This document shows, in pieces, positions 50,201-59,508 of a stretch of DNA of 64,000 nucleotides. The stretch lies in assembly GCF_032854445.1 (NCBI RefSeq), contig NC_088302.1, positions 1,860,001-1,924,000 on the forward strand, given 5' to 3'. The translations under genes and the position numbers were made by a program. The notes beneath the pieces were generated by a model. The model made no database searches, was not told where the DNA came from, and saw only the letters and a list, made by a program, of their open reading frames with translations. Origin of the DNA: Liolophura sinensis (taxonomy: Eukaryota > Mollusca > Polyplacophora > Chitonida > Chitonidae). The number at the start of each line of letters is the position of its first letter. Position 1 is the first letter of the stretch.

Positions 50201-50931
50201 TTGTGTGAGATACTTGTGTTTGGAGGACTGGCCTAGATCAATGACCTCTGTGTGTGGATCATGCTAAGACCACTGTCTCTCACAGGCTCTATCCCATACA
50301 CACATCACCATACACATGCCCAACACAAAACATCCTGTTACACATGTGCTGAGGATAGGAAGCTGCATATACACTTCTCTTAATATGAACTTTTCTCCAC
50401 TGCATTGGCTACAGTTCGGTATGTATCCAACACCCATAAATTTAAACCCTGATTAGTATGGTAACATTAAAAATGCTAAAATTCTCTTATTAAATAATAA
50501 CATTAGAAGTCATCTGTGAAAACAACTCCCTTGAGGCATAACAACTTTCAGAGATGTAAGCAGAAAACTGTTACAAATCCTGGAAATGGATTGCAGTTAT
50601 ATTTACTGCTGCAATACACATGACATATGTCTGAATTACCTGACGATGAATTATTTTCGAAATGTAAAGAAACAACACAAATTACATTGACAGAAACCAA
50701 TACGTGATCGTATGTTAATGCTTGATGATAATGAAGTCATGTACAGCATGCCATGGAAAAGTATCCAAAATAAAATCAGATAAATTAAAAACATTTCATT
50801 ACAATCTCTACAGCACGACTTTTGTGGAATAACGTAATCAAATCTGTTACGTGAAAATTACTTACTTGTGCCTGGCTGCTCGTTAGCAACAAAGAAATGA
50901 AAAGAAGCGAGAGTATGTCACAACACCGCAT
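29296..50931 (-). CDS. PDGF/VEGF-family secreted growth factor with C-terminal cysteine (BR3P-like) repeats
   Basis: Seven exons: 50931-50866, 38971-38881, 38365-38309, 33439-33416, 32868-32678, 31573-31272 and 29656-29296. Phases agree and the sum is 1092 bases (363 residues). Residues 1-22 are a signal peptide (hydrophobic LSLLFISLLL). Residues 23-45 (VPAALMKRLRQINLEEF) resemble the PDGF-A/B propeptide. Residues 92-177 are the growth-factor domain, with C92, VTVDV, PTC (115), RCTGCG (121-124), C132, and after an intron EKHLRCEIRC (173, 177). The RCTGC and EHLxC parts are PDGF-like. Residues 184-245 hold three C-x10-C-x-C units as in VEGF-C/D and insect PVFs. A Thr/Pro-rich linker (about 300-327) and a last Cys cluster follow. 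It would act as a dimer on a PDGFR/VEGFR-type receptor tyrosine kinase. Exon 4 is only 24 bp. Intron 1 is 11.9 kb and array-filled. Whether it is a PDGF, VEGF or PVF orthologue is open. Confidence 0.85.
30750..30987 (+). repeat. SINE family 1 copy in growth-factor intron 6
   Basis: The copy runs from a degraded tRNA head (about 30755) through TGTGAGTTCAAGTGCTGGCT, CCCGGTTTCCTCCCACCATA and GTGAAATATTCTTGACGTAA to the tail AATCAAATAAATACATAAAT. It lies between the exons ending at 31272 and starting at 29656, opposite in strand to the gene. Confidence 0.85.
31731..32557. repeat. 25-bp minisatellite filling growth-factor intron 5, about 33 copies
   Basis: The unit is CATGGTTGACAATCCAGACA plus CTAAA. 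Variable positions are CC/TT/TC before AGACAC, AGACAC versus AGGCAC, and CTAAA versus CTAAT. Two variants tend to alternate, a sign of two- or three-unit higher-order copying. The array takes up about 830 of the 1,104 bases between exon 5 (32678) and exon 6 (31573). Confidence 0.95.
33095..33286 (+). repeat. SINE family 1, 5'-truncated, in growth-factor intron 4
   Basis: It starts inside the box B region (AAGTTCAGCTTATGCTGGCT) and continues through GTGGGAAGGTCTGCCAGCAA, TACCATAATGCTGTCC and the AATCAAATAAATAAATAAAT tail. It lies between exon 5 (32868) and exon 4 (33416). Confidence 0.85.
33440..34940. other. Unique part of growth-factor intron 3
   Basis: AT-rich intronic sequence. The small open frames (for example 33783-33977 and 34565-34816) have no splice support or family resemblance. 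Nothing else was recognised. Confidence 0.4.
34941..35683. repeat. 96-bp minisatellite, about 7.7 copies, intron 3
   Basis: The unit contains TGACAAGTTACTGACAGACT, TCCAATGTGACACACAGACA, CATACATGTATGTCTATGAC and CTACCCAGGGTAAACCACC. Copies differ by only a few bases. Because 96 is a multiple of three, a 225-residue frame stays open on the plus strand with a 32-residue period; it lies inside an intron of the minus-strand gene and is not called as a protein. Confidence 0.95.
35989..36052 (-). repeat. SINE family 1 tail fragment
   Basis: ATTTATTTATTTATTTGATT, GGTGTTTAACGCCATACTCA and AGGATATTTCACTTCTACGA match the reversed 3' end of SINE family 1. Only about 65 bp remain. Confidence 0.75.
36290..37882. 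repeat. 65-bp minisatellite with shorter variants and 284-bp higher-order repeats, intron 3
   Basis: The full unit has TTAGTCAGTCCCAGATCTAA, GGCTTGACACTTAGATCC, ACCCAAAAGGACACAGGC and ACATGTAC. Deleted variants of roughly 45-55 bp lack the second TTAGATCC. Sequence around 37124-37407 recurs nearly unchanged 284 bp later at 37408-37691, giving two near-identical 77-residue minus frames that are repeat by-products. Confidence 0.95.
38666..38842 (+). repeat. SINE family 1, 5'-truncated, in growth-factor intron 2
   Basis: It runs from box B (GTGAGTTCAAGTCCAACTTG) through GTGGGAAGGTCTGCAGC and CACCATAATGCTGGCCGCTG to GTATGGCATAAAACACCAAT and the AAATAAATAAAA tail. It sits about 40 bp from exon 2 of the growth-factor gene. 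Confidence 0.85.
38936..42290. repeat. 80-bp minisatellite derived from the intron 1/exon 2 junction of the growth-factor gene, about 42 copies
   Basis: Read on the minus strand, each unit contains TGTTGATGACTGTAG, then GTGCCTGCTGCCATCATGAA and GCGG..TGGGGCAGATC, then TGTGTGGACATAATTGTGAG. The first two parts copy the real 3' splice site and first 36 exon bases at 38971-38936; only the exon itself goes on to AATTTGGAGG instead of TGTGTGGAC. The array fills 3.3 kb of intron 1 directly upstream of exon 2. Many units have ACTATAG instead of ACTGTAG and still end in AG. A block at about 39765-40270 recurs 1,362 bp later. Confidence 0.95.
42291..45562. other. Growth-factor intron 1, mostly unique
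   Basis: No exon was supported here. Sequence at 42300-42390 (TTTATTTTTTTATTTCG, GGTGTCTGGAGAAAACCACC) looks like a decayed SINE-type tail. The open frames at 42891-43227 and 44957-45272 have no splice support or known family. Confidence 0.4.
45564..45598. repeat. (GT)n microsatellite
   Basis: A GT dinucleotide run of about 34 bases, interrupted once by TATG. The adjoining 93-residue minus frame with TH repeats at its C terminus comes from this microsatellite. Confidence 0.9.
45985..46735. repeat. Degenerate 45-60 bp tandem repeat in growth-factor intron 1
   Basis: The recurring core is AATTGGACACCCTATTAACA, TGATAGAGACAAGAACAAGT and ACTG or ATAAGCTG. Some 13 copies vary in length and are clearly older and more diverged than the neighbouring arrays. 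Confidence 0.85.
47172..47829. repeat. 41-bp minisatellite, 16 copies, growth-factor intron 1
   Basis: The unit is TGCTGCCACCACACAACCTG, ATAAACGGCAGTAAAGCTGA and C. The variable part is ACACAACC, ACGATGCC or ACACTGTC, and the three variants recur in blocks. No unit has a stop in any minus frame, so all three minus frames stay open (228, 233 and 141 residues). These are not called as proteins. Confidence 0.95.
48458..49515. repeat. Compound 12-25 bp minisatellite (CTGTCTGCACCAA / CTGACACACCAA), growth-factor intron 1
   Basis: Two short motifs, ACTGTCTGCACCA or ACTGTCTTCTCCA and ACTGACACACCA, alternate in changing order. The array is split at about 49045-49118 by non-satellite sequence (TTTTTATCTCTTTAAGGTG, CTCTGTGAAATATGAAGTAC). 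That sequence is a copy of the left flank at 48388-48455, so the whole flank-plus-array block was duplicated. The many minus frames with VGADSWCVSW-like repeats are by-products. Confidence 0.95.
49565..49699. repeat. 24-bp tandem repeat, about 6 copies
   Basis: The unit is GTAAAATTCACAGTTTGCCA plus CTTG; later copies read GTTTTGCCATTATG. It lies in growth-factor intron 1. Confidence 0.9.
49720..50865. other. 5' end of growth-factor intron 1
   Basis: Unique AT-rich sequence. No exon or repeat was recognised. It adjoins the donor CACAA|gtaagt of exon 1. Confidence 0.4.
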
Positions 50932-51153
50932 TTTCTCGTGTAAACTGATACTTGTTTATCCCGCCCCGCCTCTTATAAGTTTACATATCGCGAGAATACG
51001 CGAGAATACGCGAGACCCAAACCGGAAGCACGTTGTATCCAATGCACAACAACAACACAATGCACCGGTCATCGTGTTTACATTATCTGCTGAATGCCCA
51101 GATGTTTTTTGCAAGATAATTGATACTGTTGATGTGCACAGAGTAGCTGAATA
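50932..51153. promoter_or_regulatory. Bidirectional promoter between the growth factor and MED16
   Basis: Only 222 bp separate the two start codons. The interval holds a GC box-like CCGCCCCGCC at 50961-50970 and TCGCGAGA at 50988-50995. Two ACGCGAGA copies follow at 50998-51005 and 51008-51015, spaced exactly 10 bp apart. The TCTCGCGAGA element marks many TATA-less, often bidirectional animal promoters and is bound by BANP in mammals. No TATA box is obvious. Use of these sites is inferred. Confidence 0.6.
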
Positions 51154-54100
51154 ATGGAGCTAGTCTACAAAACGGACACAAATGGGGTGTCTTCTACAAA
51201 GGCAAAGAAGGACTGGATTGTGGAAGACAAGCCGTGTTTGTGTGTGTCAAACAGAAATGCGGCGGCATTCAGCGTCAGTGGCGGGTCGTCGGCAGATAGT
51301 TTCAGGTACAATGTACTTTGGAATCTCCGTGTGCAGCTGGTACTAATCTAAACTGGCGCAACACACGATGTCACGAGAAATGACCGATACTTTAAGTCAT
51401 CCGTTCTTTTAGATATTGTTGCATTCTGTAAAATTTTATTTCGTCTCTGTTCTTAACACAGTTCTAGGTCTAGCCTTCACAGTCGAGGCCTACCAGTTGT
51501 TTATCTTTGGTTTTATTTCTAACAAGGTAGGCCAACGACCAAACAATATATGACTTTACTAAGAATACATGTAGAAACATTCAGAGCATAAGTTTAATGG
51601 AGCACTCCGAGCGCTTGAGTGCGATCTCGTCTTCCACCAGGGTAAAACATAGCAATGTGGTAGGGCTAGACTGTAAAGGCTAACCCTACAATTGTGGTAC
51701 CCTGTTTTCTGACTACTGTAACTAAATGGGTGCAGCTTTTCGTCCTGTTTTAAATTGGGGCAAGGGTTAATGAGAGGGGCCATATACAGATATAGTGTGC
51801 TAGCTGCAGGCTAGTGCGAGGGGTGCTTGTCTTTCAGTCGCTAGAACACACAAGGCGCAAAATTCAATTCTGGCCTTGGGCGGGGAATTTATAGATTCAC
51901 CTACTCTCACGGCTTGTGTGACCTCAGTGACTCAGTCTTTGGAGTTGAATGGTTTGCACAGTCTAATGTTGTCTTCCTCTAATATTGTGTGAATATCTGT
52001 ATCCCATTTGTGGGAAAGTTGGGGGCCTCCGTGGCTCGGTTGGTTAGCGCGCTAGCACGGCGTAATGACCCAGGAGTCTCACATCAATGCGGTCGCTGTG
52101 AGTTCAAGTCCAGCTCATGCTGGCTTCCTCTCCGGTCATACGTGGGAAAGTCTGTCAGCAACCTGCGGATGGTCATGGGTTCCCCCCAGGCTATGTCCGG
52201 TTTCCACCCACCATAATGCTGGCTGCCGTCATATAAGTGAAATATTCTTGAGTACGGCGTAAAACACCGATCAAATAAATAAATAAATATTGTGGGAAAG
52301 CTATGTATGGTGTTAAGCTAGAAGCAAATAAATAAAATAAGTACATGATTATGAACTAAGAGTACCTGCATGTACCTGCATCACTGTGACATGTCAAATG
52401 CCTATATTATGTATTTCAGAACCTTGGAGCCTTGCTGGTATTTCTTCCTTAAAAAAAAAAAAATCTTCCTGTAAAAAAAAATTTTGCTTGTAGCCAGGAA
52501 AATAAATAAATTAAACCAAACCATTTTGTTATAATTTTTTTGGTAACTTTATTTCAGCATACTACAAAGAGAGTACATCGTCTATGCATGTGACCTAGAT
52601 AAACCTTGGGATGCTCATGAAGTTGTAACGTTACCCTCACGTATTGTGGGATTGAAATGGGACATCAAAGGGAGTCAACTCTTGGTATCGGATAGCGATG
52701 GCTACTGTCATGTCTTTGCAATGAAGGTATGGGTATAGAAAAGTGCTTCAAGGTTTGAGGTAATGTCTTGACACTTATTATCTACCATGATTCTGCCAGG
52801 AACATACAGTAGCTCAGAATGTTTTATTTGACCTCATTGACGTGATATTTTGATAGCTACATGTATGATATGCATTTTCATAAGCTATGGAAATTTATAT
52901 TTCTCACATAATCATAATCTTTGGTTTAGATTTATTTTTCATGGAGGCTCAAAGGGACATATGGCTGAAAGAAATTGGTGTTTGGTTGAGCGAAATACAA
53001 AAAATGAGCTACAGTGTACTCTTAACTAAATCTCCTTGGTCTATACATGTATTTTCCTAAAAATGTCAATTAAGAGAACTGTAAGGGGAAATCCATCACT
53101 GGTCTAAACTGTCCGTTTGATGAGGTAACATGCAAATGAGGCAGCGCAAAGATTCCCACAATGCAATGCTCACTTGTAAACAGATGTAAACAGTATGATA
53201 GATGAAAAGCAAATTATAAGTCTGGTAAACCAAAACCGATCTTCATTTCTAAACGATAATGTTTAATAAGGTATTTGTAATTGTGTGGCAGAAGTGAGTT
53301 ACATGGCAGACAGCATGATTAGGACACAATACTGGGTTTGGCATTTCAAGTTCGCTGAACATCTCTTGTCGCCTAGACAACAAGGGGCGGTAACTGACCA
53401 AAACAAATTTCTAAATACAGTGACTCAAGTGAGTTGATGGTCAAAAGGACACCTAATAAAACCGAACATTTGACTGTTCACTAAATGTCAGATACACGTC
53501 AGTAGACATCTGGAAGTCTCAACTTTATTTAGATGATGTCTAAAATAACAGCACAAGTTTTTCGACATTGGTAGTATGCCCCTTTAAGATGAGGGCTAAA
53601 AAATAAAATGTAGTTGAAATTAGTAGCGTTCACGTGAAACAAAAAGAAAATGCCAAAACTACATTGTAGCACCTCTTTATGTGAAGAACCAGTATTAGTT
53701 GTTTAAAATGTTGTGGCTTTCATTTATAGGACAATTTGTTAAACAGCTGGAACAGTCTTGGGAAAGTCCAGCTTCCGTACGAGGATATTTTGGCACAAGC
53801 ATGGTTTCATACGGGAGTTCTGGTGAGTTTCTTTTTTTCATGCTGGCTATTCTATGAAATTTTCATGGGTGAAACTTAAAGGCAGTTGCAATAAGCAATC
53901 CGCCATCCAGAAGCAGACAAAACACATTAATGTGAAAGCGTGGAACAACAGTACTCATCCTGAGGTACTTTTGATTTGTGCAAAGCTCGTCTGTGTCACT
54001 CTTTTTACTGGATTGATTTGTGCAAAGCTCGTCTGTGTCACTCTTTTTACTGGATTGATTTGTGCAAAGCTCGTCTGTGTCACTCTTTTTACTGGATTGA

Positions 54101-57100
54101 TTTGTGCAAAACTCGCCTGTGTTACTCTTTTTACTGGATTGATTTGTGCAAAGCTCGCCTGTGTTACTCTTTTTACTGGATTGATTTGTGCAAAGCTCGC
54201 CTGTGTTACTCTTTTTACTGGATTGATTTGTGCAAAGCTCGCCTGTGTCACTCTTTTTACTGGATTGATTTGTGCAAAGCTCGTCTGTGTTACTCTTTTT
54301 ACTGGATTGGTTTGTTCAAATCTCGCCTGTGTCACTCTTTTTACTGGATTGATTTGTGCAAAGCTCGTCTGTGTTACTCTTTTTACTGGATTGATTTGTG
54401 CAAAGCTCGTCTGTGTTACTCTTTTTACTGGATTGATTTGTGCAAAGCTCGTCTGTGTCACTCTTTTTACTGGATTGATTTGTGCAAAGCTCGTCTGTGT
54501 CACTCTTTTTACTGGATTGATTTGTGCAAAGCTCGTCTGTGTTACCCTTTTTACTGGATTGATTTGTGCAAAGCTCGCCTGTGTCACTCTTTTACTGGAT
54601 TGAATTGTGCAAAGCTCATCTGTGTTACTCTTTTTACTGGATTGATTTGTGCAAAGCTCGTCTGTGTCACTCTTTTTACTGGATTGATTTGTGCAAAACT
54701 CGTCTGTGTTACTCTTTTTACTGGATTGATTTGTGCAAAGCTCGTCTGTGTTACTCTTTTTACTGGATTGATTTGTGCAAAGCTCGCCTGTGTCACTCTT
54801 TTTACTGGATTGATTTGTGCAAAGCTCGCCTGTGTCACTCTTTTTACTGGATTGATTTGTGCAAAGCTCGTCTGTGTCTCTCTTTTTACTGGATTGATTT
54901 GTGCAAAACTCGTCTGTGTTACTCTTTTTACTGGATTGATTTGTGCAAAGCTCGTCTGTGTTACTCTTTTTACTGGATTGATTTGTGCAAAGCTCGCCTG
55001 TGTCACTCTTTTTACTGGATTATCTTTGAGGTGTCTCTATAGCTTGTGCAAACATGATGGAAGTAGATCAGGAACAGTAACCTTGTGATTTAGGGCCACT
55101 TTATCATAAGAATCTTCATCTTCCTGAAATAGAGTTTATTTTGCAAGCATCAGGGTGGCTTTGAAGGAAAATTGGTGTTAGCAAGCCAGAAGATGAGTTG
55201 GTAAGACATGGGTTAGTAATAGTATTAGCTGCTGCATTCAGATCCAAGAGGCATTCTTGTTCTTCTTCATTAAAGAGAGCAGAGTTCTGTTGTATAGTAT
55301 GACTTTTACATTTGTATCTTTAAGGTGAACCTGAATCTGGAGAAGAAAGATAGCCTGATATACTCTGAGAAGTTCTGTCGTGCCCAGTTTTCCCCCACCC
55401 TCAGTAACATTGGGGGGAAGGCTATGGATGGATTCATCATTGTCACGGCTACTGGCTTAGTAAGTTATTCACAGTTTCTCATTTCGACGAGTTTGCCTTT
55501 TCCTGCCAAAATCTTCATAATTTATTCCTTTTATGGCTTTTTTAAGTGCTGAACACTTTCTGATGTTAAACTGGATGAAGAAGTAAAACAAATGATGTTG
55601 TGAGTGGCCGAAGGAAGGCTATGGATAGCTTCTTTGTACCTCCCTCATTTTCAGAGTAATTTTAAAACATTGTATCATTGGTGTTGTTAACCATACTTGA
55701 TTGAGTCACTTGTGATACATGTGGGAAGCAGTTTGTCACTCAACTTTCGTCAATGTTTTCAGACAATGGCCAGTTTAGTGCGGTCTGCAGGAGAGCCCAT
55801 CGTGACTGCTCAGGAGAGTTTGGCTCCCACCCACCTGCGAATCAGCCTGGCTGATGTGGCACACAGACAGAATGGCGAATTCCTGGTGGCTGTCACGGAT
55901 GGTCAAGTCTCCGCGGCTGTGCAGTGTTTCCGCATTAGGCTAACCTCCACCGGCTCACTGTGCCACATTTCCTGTCAGGCTCAGGCCAGTCTCTATGTCA
56001 AAGACACGGGTGACACACAGTGGAAGGACTCGCGAATCAGCCACCTGAGCTTTGCAAGCCCGGAGAACAGCGACACTCTCCTCATTGGTCACAGTGACCA
56101 AGTTAACAGCTGCATTGAGGTCTGGCAGTTGATTGATCAGACCTTCACACTGCACAAAATGTTCCAAGGTAACGCCAAAACGGACAGCACCCTAACAAAT
56201 GCCAAATGGATGCACAAGGCATCGGTGTCACACACCTCTCCTCTTGTTGCCATGGCAACCCCAAAGCTTTACGTCAACCGTTATCTGACAGATGCAGGCG
56301 GTATCATCGCCTACGTCGCTGCCACGTACAAAGATGGCATGGTTAAACTGATTCACAAGCACAAGAACCAGGTGATCTCAGCATCCCCTAATGATTCCCA
56401 GCAGTCCCTCAGCTCAGAGAAGAAAGGGCGAACTATTCCGCATTTCACGGCCTTAGAACAGACAGCTTCTGGCTGTGGATTGGTGGGTGTGCACGGCACC
56501 AGTCTCTACCTGTACCGATCATTGAACCTGAGGGAGGGGACAGTTCAGTTCCCTACCCATCATCTCGTCTTCCTATTAGAGTACTGTATTGTCTCAGGCT
56601 TTGACTGGTGGGACATTCTGCTGCTGGTTAGACCAGGTAATAAATGCTTGATTATGGATGAACATCACTCTGGCAGTTGTACAGCCTTATCGTAGTTAGA
56701 CCAGGTAATAAATGCTTGATTATGGCTGAACATCACTCTGGTAGTAGCACACCTCTATTGTAATTAGGCCATGTAATAAATGCTTGATTATGGCTGAACA
56801 TCACTCTGGCAGTAGCACACCTCTATTGTGATTAGACCAGGTAATAAACGCTTGATTATGGCTGAACATCACTCTGGCAGTAGCACACCTCTATTGTAAT
56901 TAGGCCATGTAATAAATGCTTGATTATGGCTGAACATCACTCTGGCAGTAGCACACCTCTATCGTGATTAGACCAGGTAATAAATGCTTGATTATGGCTG
57001 AACATCACTCTGGCAGTAGCACATCTCTATTGTAATTAGGCCATGTAATAAATGCTTGATTATGGCTGAACATCACTCTGGCAGTAGCACACCTCTATCG

Positions 57101-59251
57101 TAATTAGGCCATGTAATAAATGCTTGATTATGGCTGAACATCACTCTGGCAGTAGCACACCTCTATCGTGATTAGACCAGGTAATAAACGCTTGATTATG
57201 GTTGAACATCACTCTGGCAGTAGCACACCTCTATCGTGATTAGACCAGGTAATAAACGCTTGATTATGGCTGAACATCACTCTGGCAGTAGCACACCTCT
57301 ATCGTGATTAGACCAGGTAATAAATGCTTGATTATGGCTGAACATCACTCTGGCAGTAGCACATCTCTATTGTAATTAGGCCATGTAATAAATGCTTGAT
57401 TATGGCTGAACATCACTCTGGCAGTAGCACACCTCTATCGTGATTAGACCAGGTAATAAACGCTTGATTATGGTTGAACATCACTCTGGCAGTAGCACAC
57501 CTCTATCGTGATTAGACCAGGTAATAAACGCTTGATTATGGCTGAACATCACTCTGGCAGCAGCACACCTCTATCGTAATTAGGCCATGTAATAAATGCT
57601 TGATTATGGCTGAACATCACTCTGGCAGCAGCACACCTTTATCGTAATTAGGCCATGTAATAAATGCTTGATTATGGCTGAACATCACTCTGGCAGTAGC
57701 ACACCTCTATCATAATTAGGCCATGTAATAAATGCTTGATTATGGCTGAACATCACTCTGGCAGCAGCACACCTCTATCGTAATTAGACCAGGTAATAAA
57801 CGCTTGATTATGGCTGAACATCACTTTGGCAGTAGCTCAGCTATATTGTAGATAAGCCAGGTAATAAATGAATGCTTATTACTTAACATCACTTTTACCG
57901 GTATTGTGTCGTGCCCAGGGAATAGCATTGAGTGACTGGGGCCATTTCATCAATTTTTTTTTTTAAATGATTTGAATATTTCATTGAGTTACCTGCTCTT
58001 GGCTCATTGGCTAAAGCTGATTTTCCCCTCCTTGTCTGTATTTCAATGGAGACTCCATTTATGATTGGAGACTCAAAGTGAGATTTTTTTCCGGGCCACT
58101 CTGTCACTTCATGTGTTGATATTTTTACATATTACATGCATTTGGTTGGAAACTTCAGTTCAAAGATTTCTAACTTAAGGAATCTTACCAATTTAAATAT
58201 TTCATTCAATGTCAAATGTCAAATGATTAATTAGAGAAAATAATGGTGATATGCACATTCTTCGCTGGTCCTTTACTGTATGAAACAATCTTGTAAGGCT
58301 GTATACTTGCTTCTTATTTTGCACACTATATTTGGGTGCTGATGTTGTTGTCACAGGTATCATAGAGGTTGTGTGTCAGCGCCTGACTGATGTGTTTAAC
58401 AAACAGCCACAGAGCATGCAGGAGCTTCTCTACAGTCGCTTTATGAGTGTCAAGTTGTCGTTGTATCAGAGCAGCACAGTGACTCAGCTGAAAGCGGCGG
58501 ACTGCCAGGCTAAGCTTATGCTGACAGGGGTGGCTCAGGCATTCATCAAGATTCTCCGTCCCAAAGCTGTGTCTGCTCAAGATAAAGTAAGTCATCAATA
58601 ATTCAGCTGCCTTCTTCACAGCTTATTTAACTGTAGTGGCAAAACCAATATGACAGTTCTTATCTCAGTATTGTTATGTTTTTATTTCATTGATGTTAAA
58701 TGCCATAATGATTTCTAATTCTCCACTTCCATGGGGGTCAGATTACTGGGTGGAGGAAACCAGAGTGCCCGAAGTGGTGAAGAAGGCAACCACCCTTCTC
58801 CAATCACCTGACAAACCTCCTGACGCAAGGTTGCGCAGCTAAAACAGCGATGGCTCCAGTTAAACACACATTCTCATTGGTCAAGGGCTTTACAGACGTA
58901 GAGAGACAGTGCTCTGACCATGCGAATCAGTGAGGGCTCAGGCTACCATTCTAAGAAGACAACATAAAGGAAATAGTATCATTGCCTGAAATAAAATGAA
59001 TAGGCTGTTAGAATAAAGCTAAGAAATGCGGAAGGAATAAATAAGGAAACAAATAAATGAGCATGGTGTATTGAGGCACCTGGATGAACGATTTGATAAA
59101 CTTATTTTCAGATGTAGCAATAATTTACCAATGCGGGTGTTTCAGAGCCCTGCTGAACGTTTGTCATCTGTCTGTAACAAGAACCTGCTGGAGACAGACG
59201 TGGACAAGATCATCCCTCATCTGGAGAGCAGTGAATTCATAGTGGATTCTG
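51154..59251 (+). CDS. MED16: Mediator complex subunit 16, N-terminal seven exons (partial)
   Basis: Exons: 51154-51305, 52558-52726, 53730-53822, 55325-55459, 55763-56636, 58357-58586 and 59146-59251. Phases agree and about 586 residues are visible (human MED16, 877). MED16 is a WD40-rich tail subunit of the nuclear Mediator complex that relays activators to RNA polymerase II. Diagnostic matches to human MED16 are [18 protein letters not shown] with [36 protein letters not shown], the highly conserved [20 protein letters not shown] (residues about 453-472), and [14 protein letters not shown] with [14 protein letters not shown]. The start is the first ATG and gives a reasonable N terminus. 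Introns 3 and 5 are filled with minisatellites, and intron 7 contains a SINE and a Ty3-type element. The C-terminal third lies outside the window. Confidence 0.92.
52019..52289 (+). repeat. Full-length tRNA-derived SINE (family 1) with target-site duplication
   Basis: The head GTGGCTCGGTTGGTTAGCGC (box A) and GTGAGTTCAAGTCC (box B) fits a tRNA-derived polymerase III promoter. The body includes GGTTTCCACCCACCATAATG, and the tail is AAATAAATAAATAAAT. An 11-bp direct repeat, TTGTGGGAAAG, lies at 52008-52018 and 52290-52300. This is the best reference copy in the window, in MED16 intron 1. Confidence 0.93.
53970..55022. repeat. 42-bp minisatellite, about 25 copies, MED16 intron 3
   Basis: The unit is TTTGTGCAAAGCTCGTCTGT, GTCACTCTTTTTACTGGATT and GA. 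Variation is mostly GTC/GCC after CTC and GTCAC/GTTAC. A one-base loss near 54592 shifts the period. As 42 is a multiple of three and units lack stops, frames of 249, 370 and 158 residues on plus and 210 and 140 on minus stay open. They lie in an intron and are not called as genes. Confidence 0.95.
56627..57870. repeat. 68-bp minisatellite derived from the exon 5/intron 5 junction of MED16, about 18 copies
   Basis: The unit is GTAATAAATGCTTGATTATG, GCTGAACATCACTCTGGCAG, TAGCACACCTCTATCGTG and ATTAGACCAG. The last ten exon bases GTTAGACCAG (56627-56636) and the donor gtaata are repeated 68 bp on at 56695-56710, and then through the array. Two unit types occur: one keeps AGACCAG|GTAATA (donor-like), the other reads AGGCCATGTAATA and has lost the exon-side AG. 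Confidence 0.95.
57871..58356. other. Remainder of MED16 intron 5
   Basis: Unique AT-rich sequence from the array to the acceptor before 58357. Nothing else was recognised. Confidence 0.4.
58670..58960. repeat. Possible decayed dispersed repeat in MED16 intron 6
   Basis: The segment TTATTTCATTGATGTTAAAT, GGGTGGAGGAAACCAGAGTG and CACCTGACAAACCTCC has the layout of a reversed SINE tail and body but is too diverged from family 1 to assign. Confidence 0.4.
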
Positions 59252-59508
59252 GTAAGTTATCTCTCTGGGTTGTTGTTGTTGTTACACTGACATCTTTCAC
59301 TGCTTTGATGCAGTTGTTATGATAACCACACATGTAAAATAATGCAGCCCACACCATGTAAAAATGAATGGTGTTTGCATGAACAAATTACTTTTTCCAT
59401 GGAAATACACATTGCAGCACATGATATGCACCTCTTTATATCATATTTTTATATTCTTCCATCCAGCTCTTCAAGATGTTGTATTTTCTTCTCTCTTCCA
59501 TCATCACC

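Noticed and set aside
52021-52100. Possible tRNA gene on the plus strand
   Set aside because: Box A and box B are present, but this is the head of a SINE with target-site duplications and a long non-tRNA body.
53854-55088. Open frames of 249, 370, 210 and 158 residues with 14-residue repeats
   Set aside because: All are by-products of the 42-bp array in MED16 intron 3 and overlap one another on both strands.
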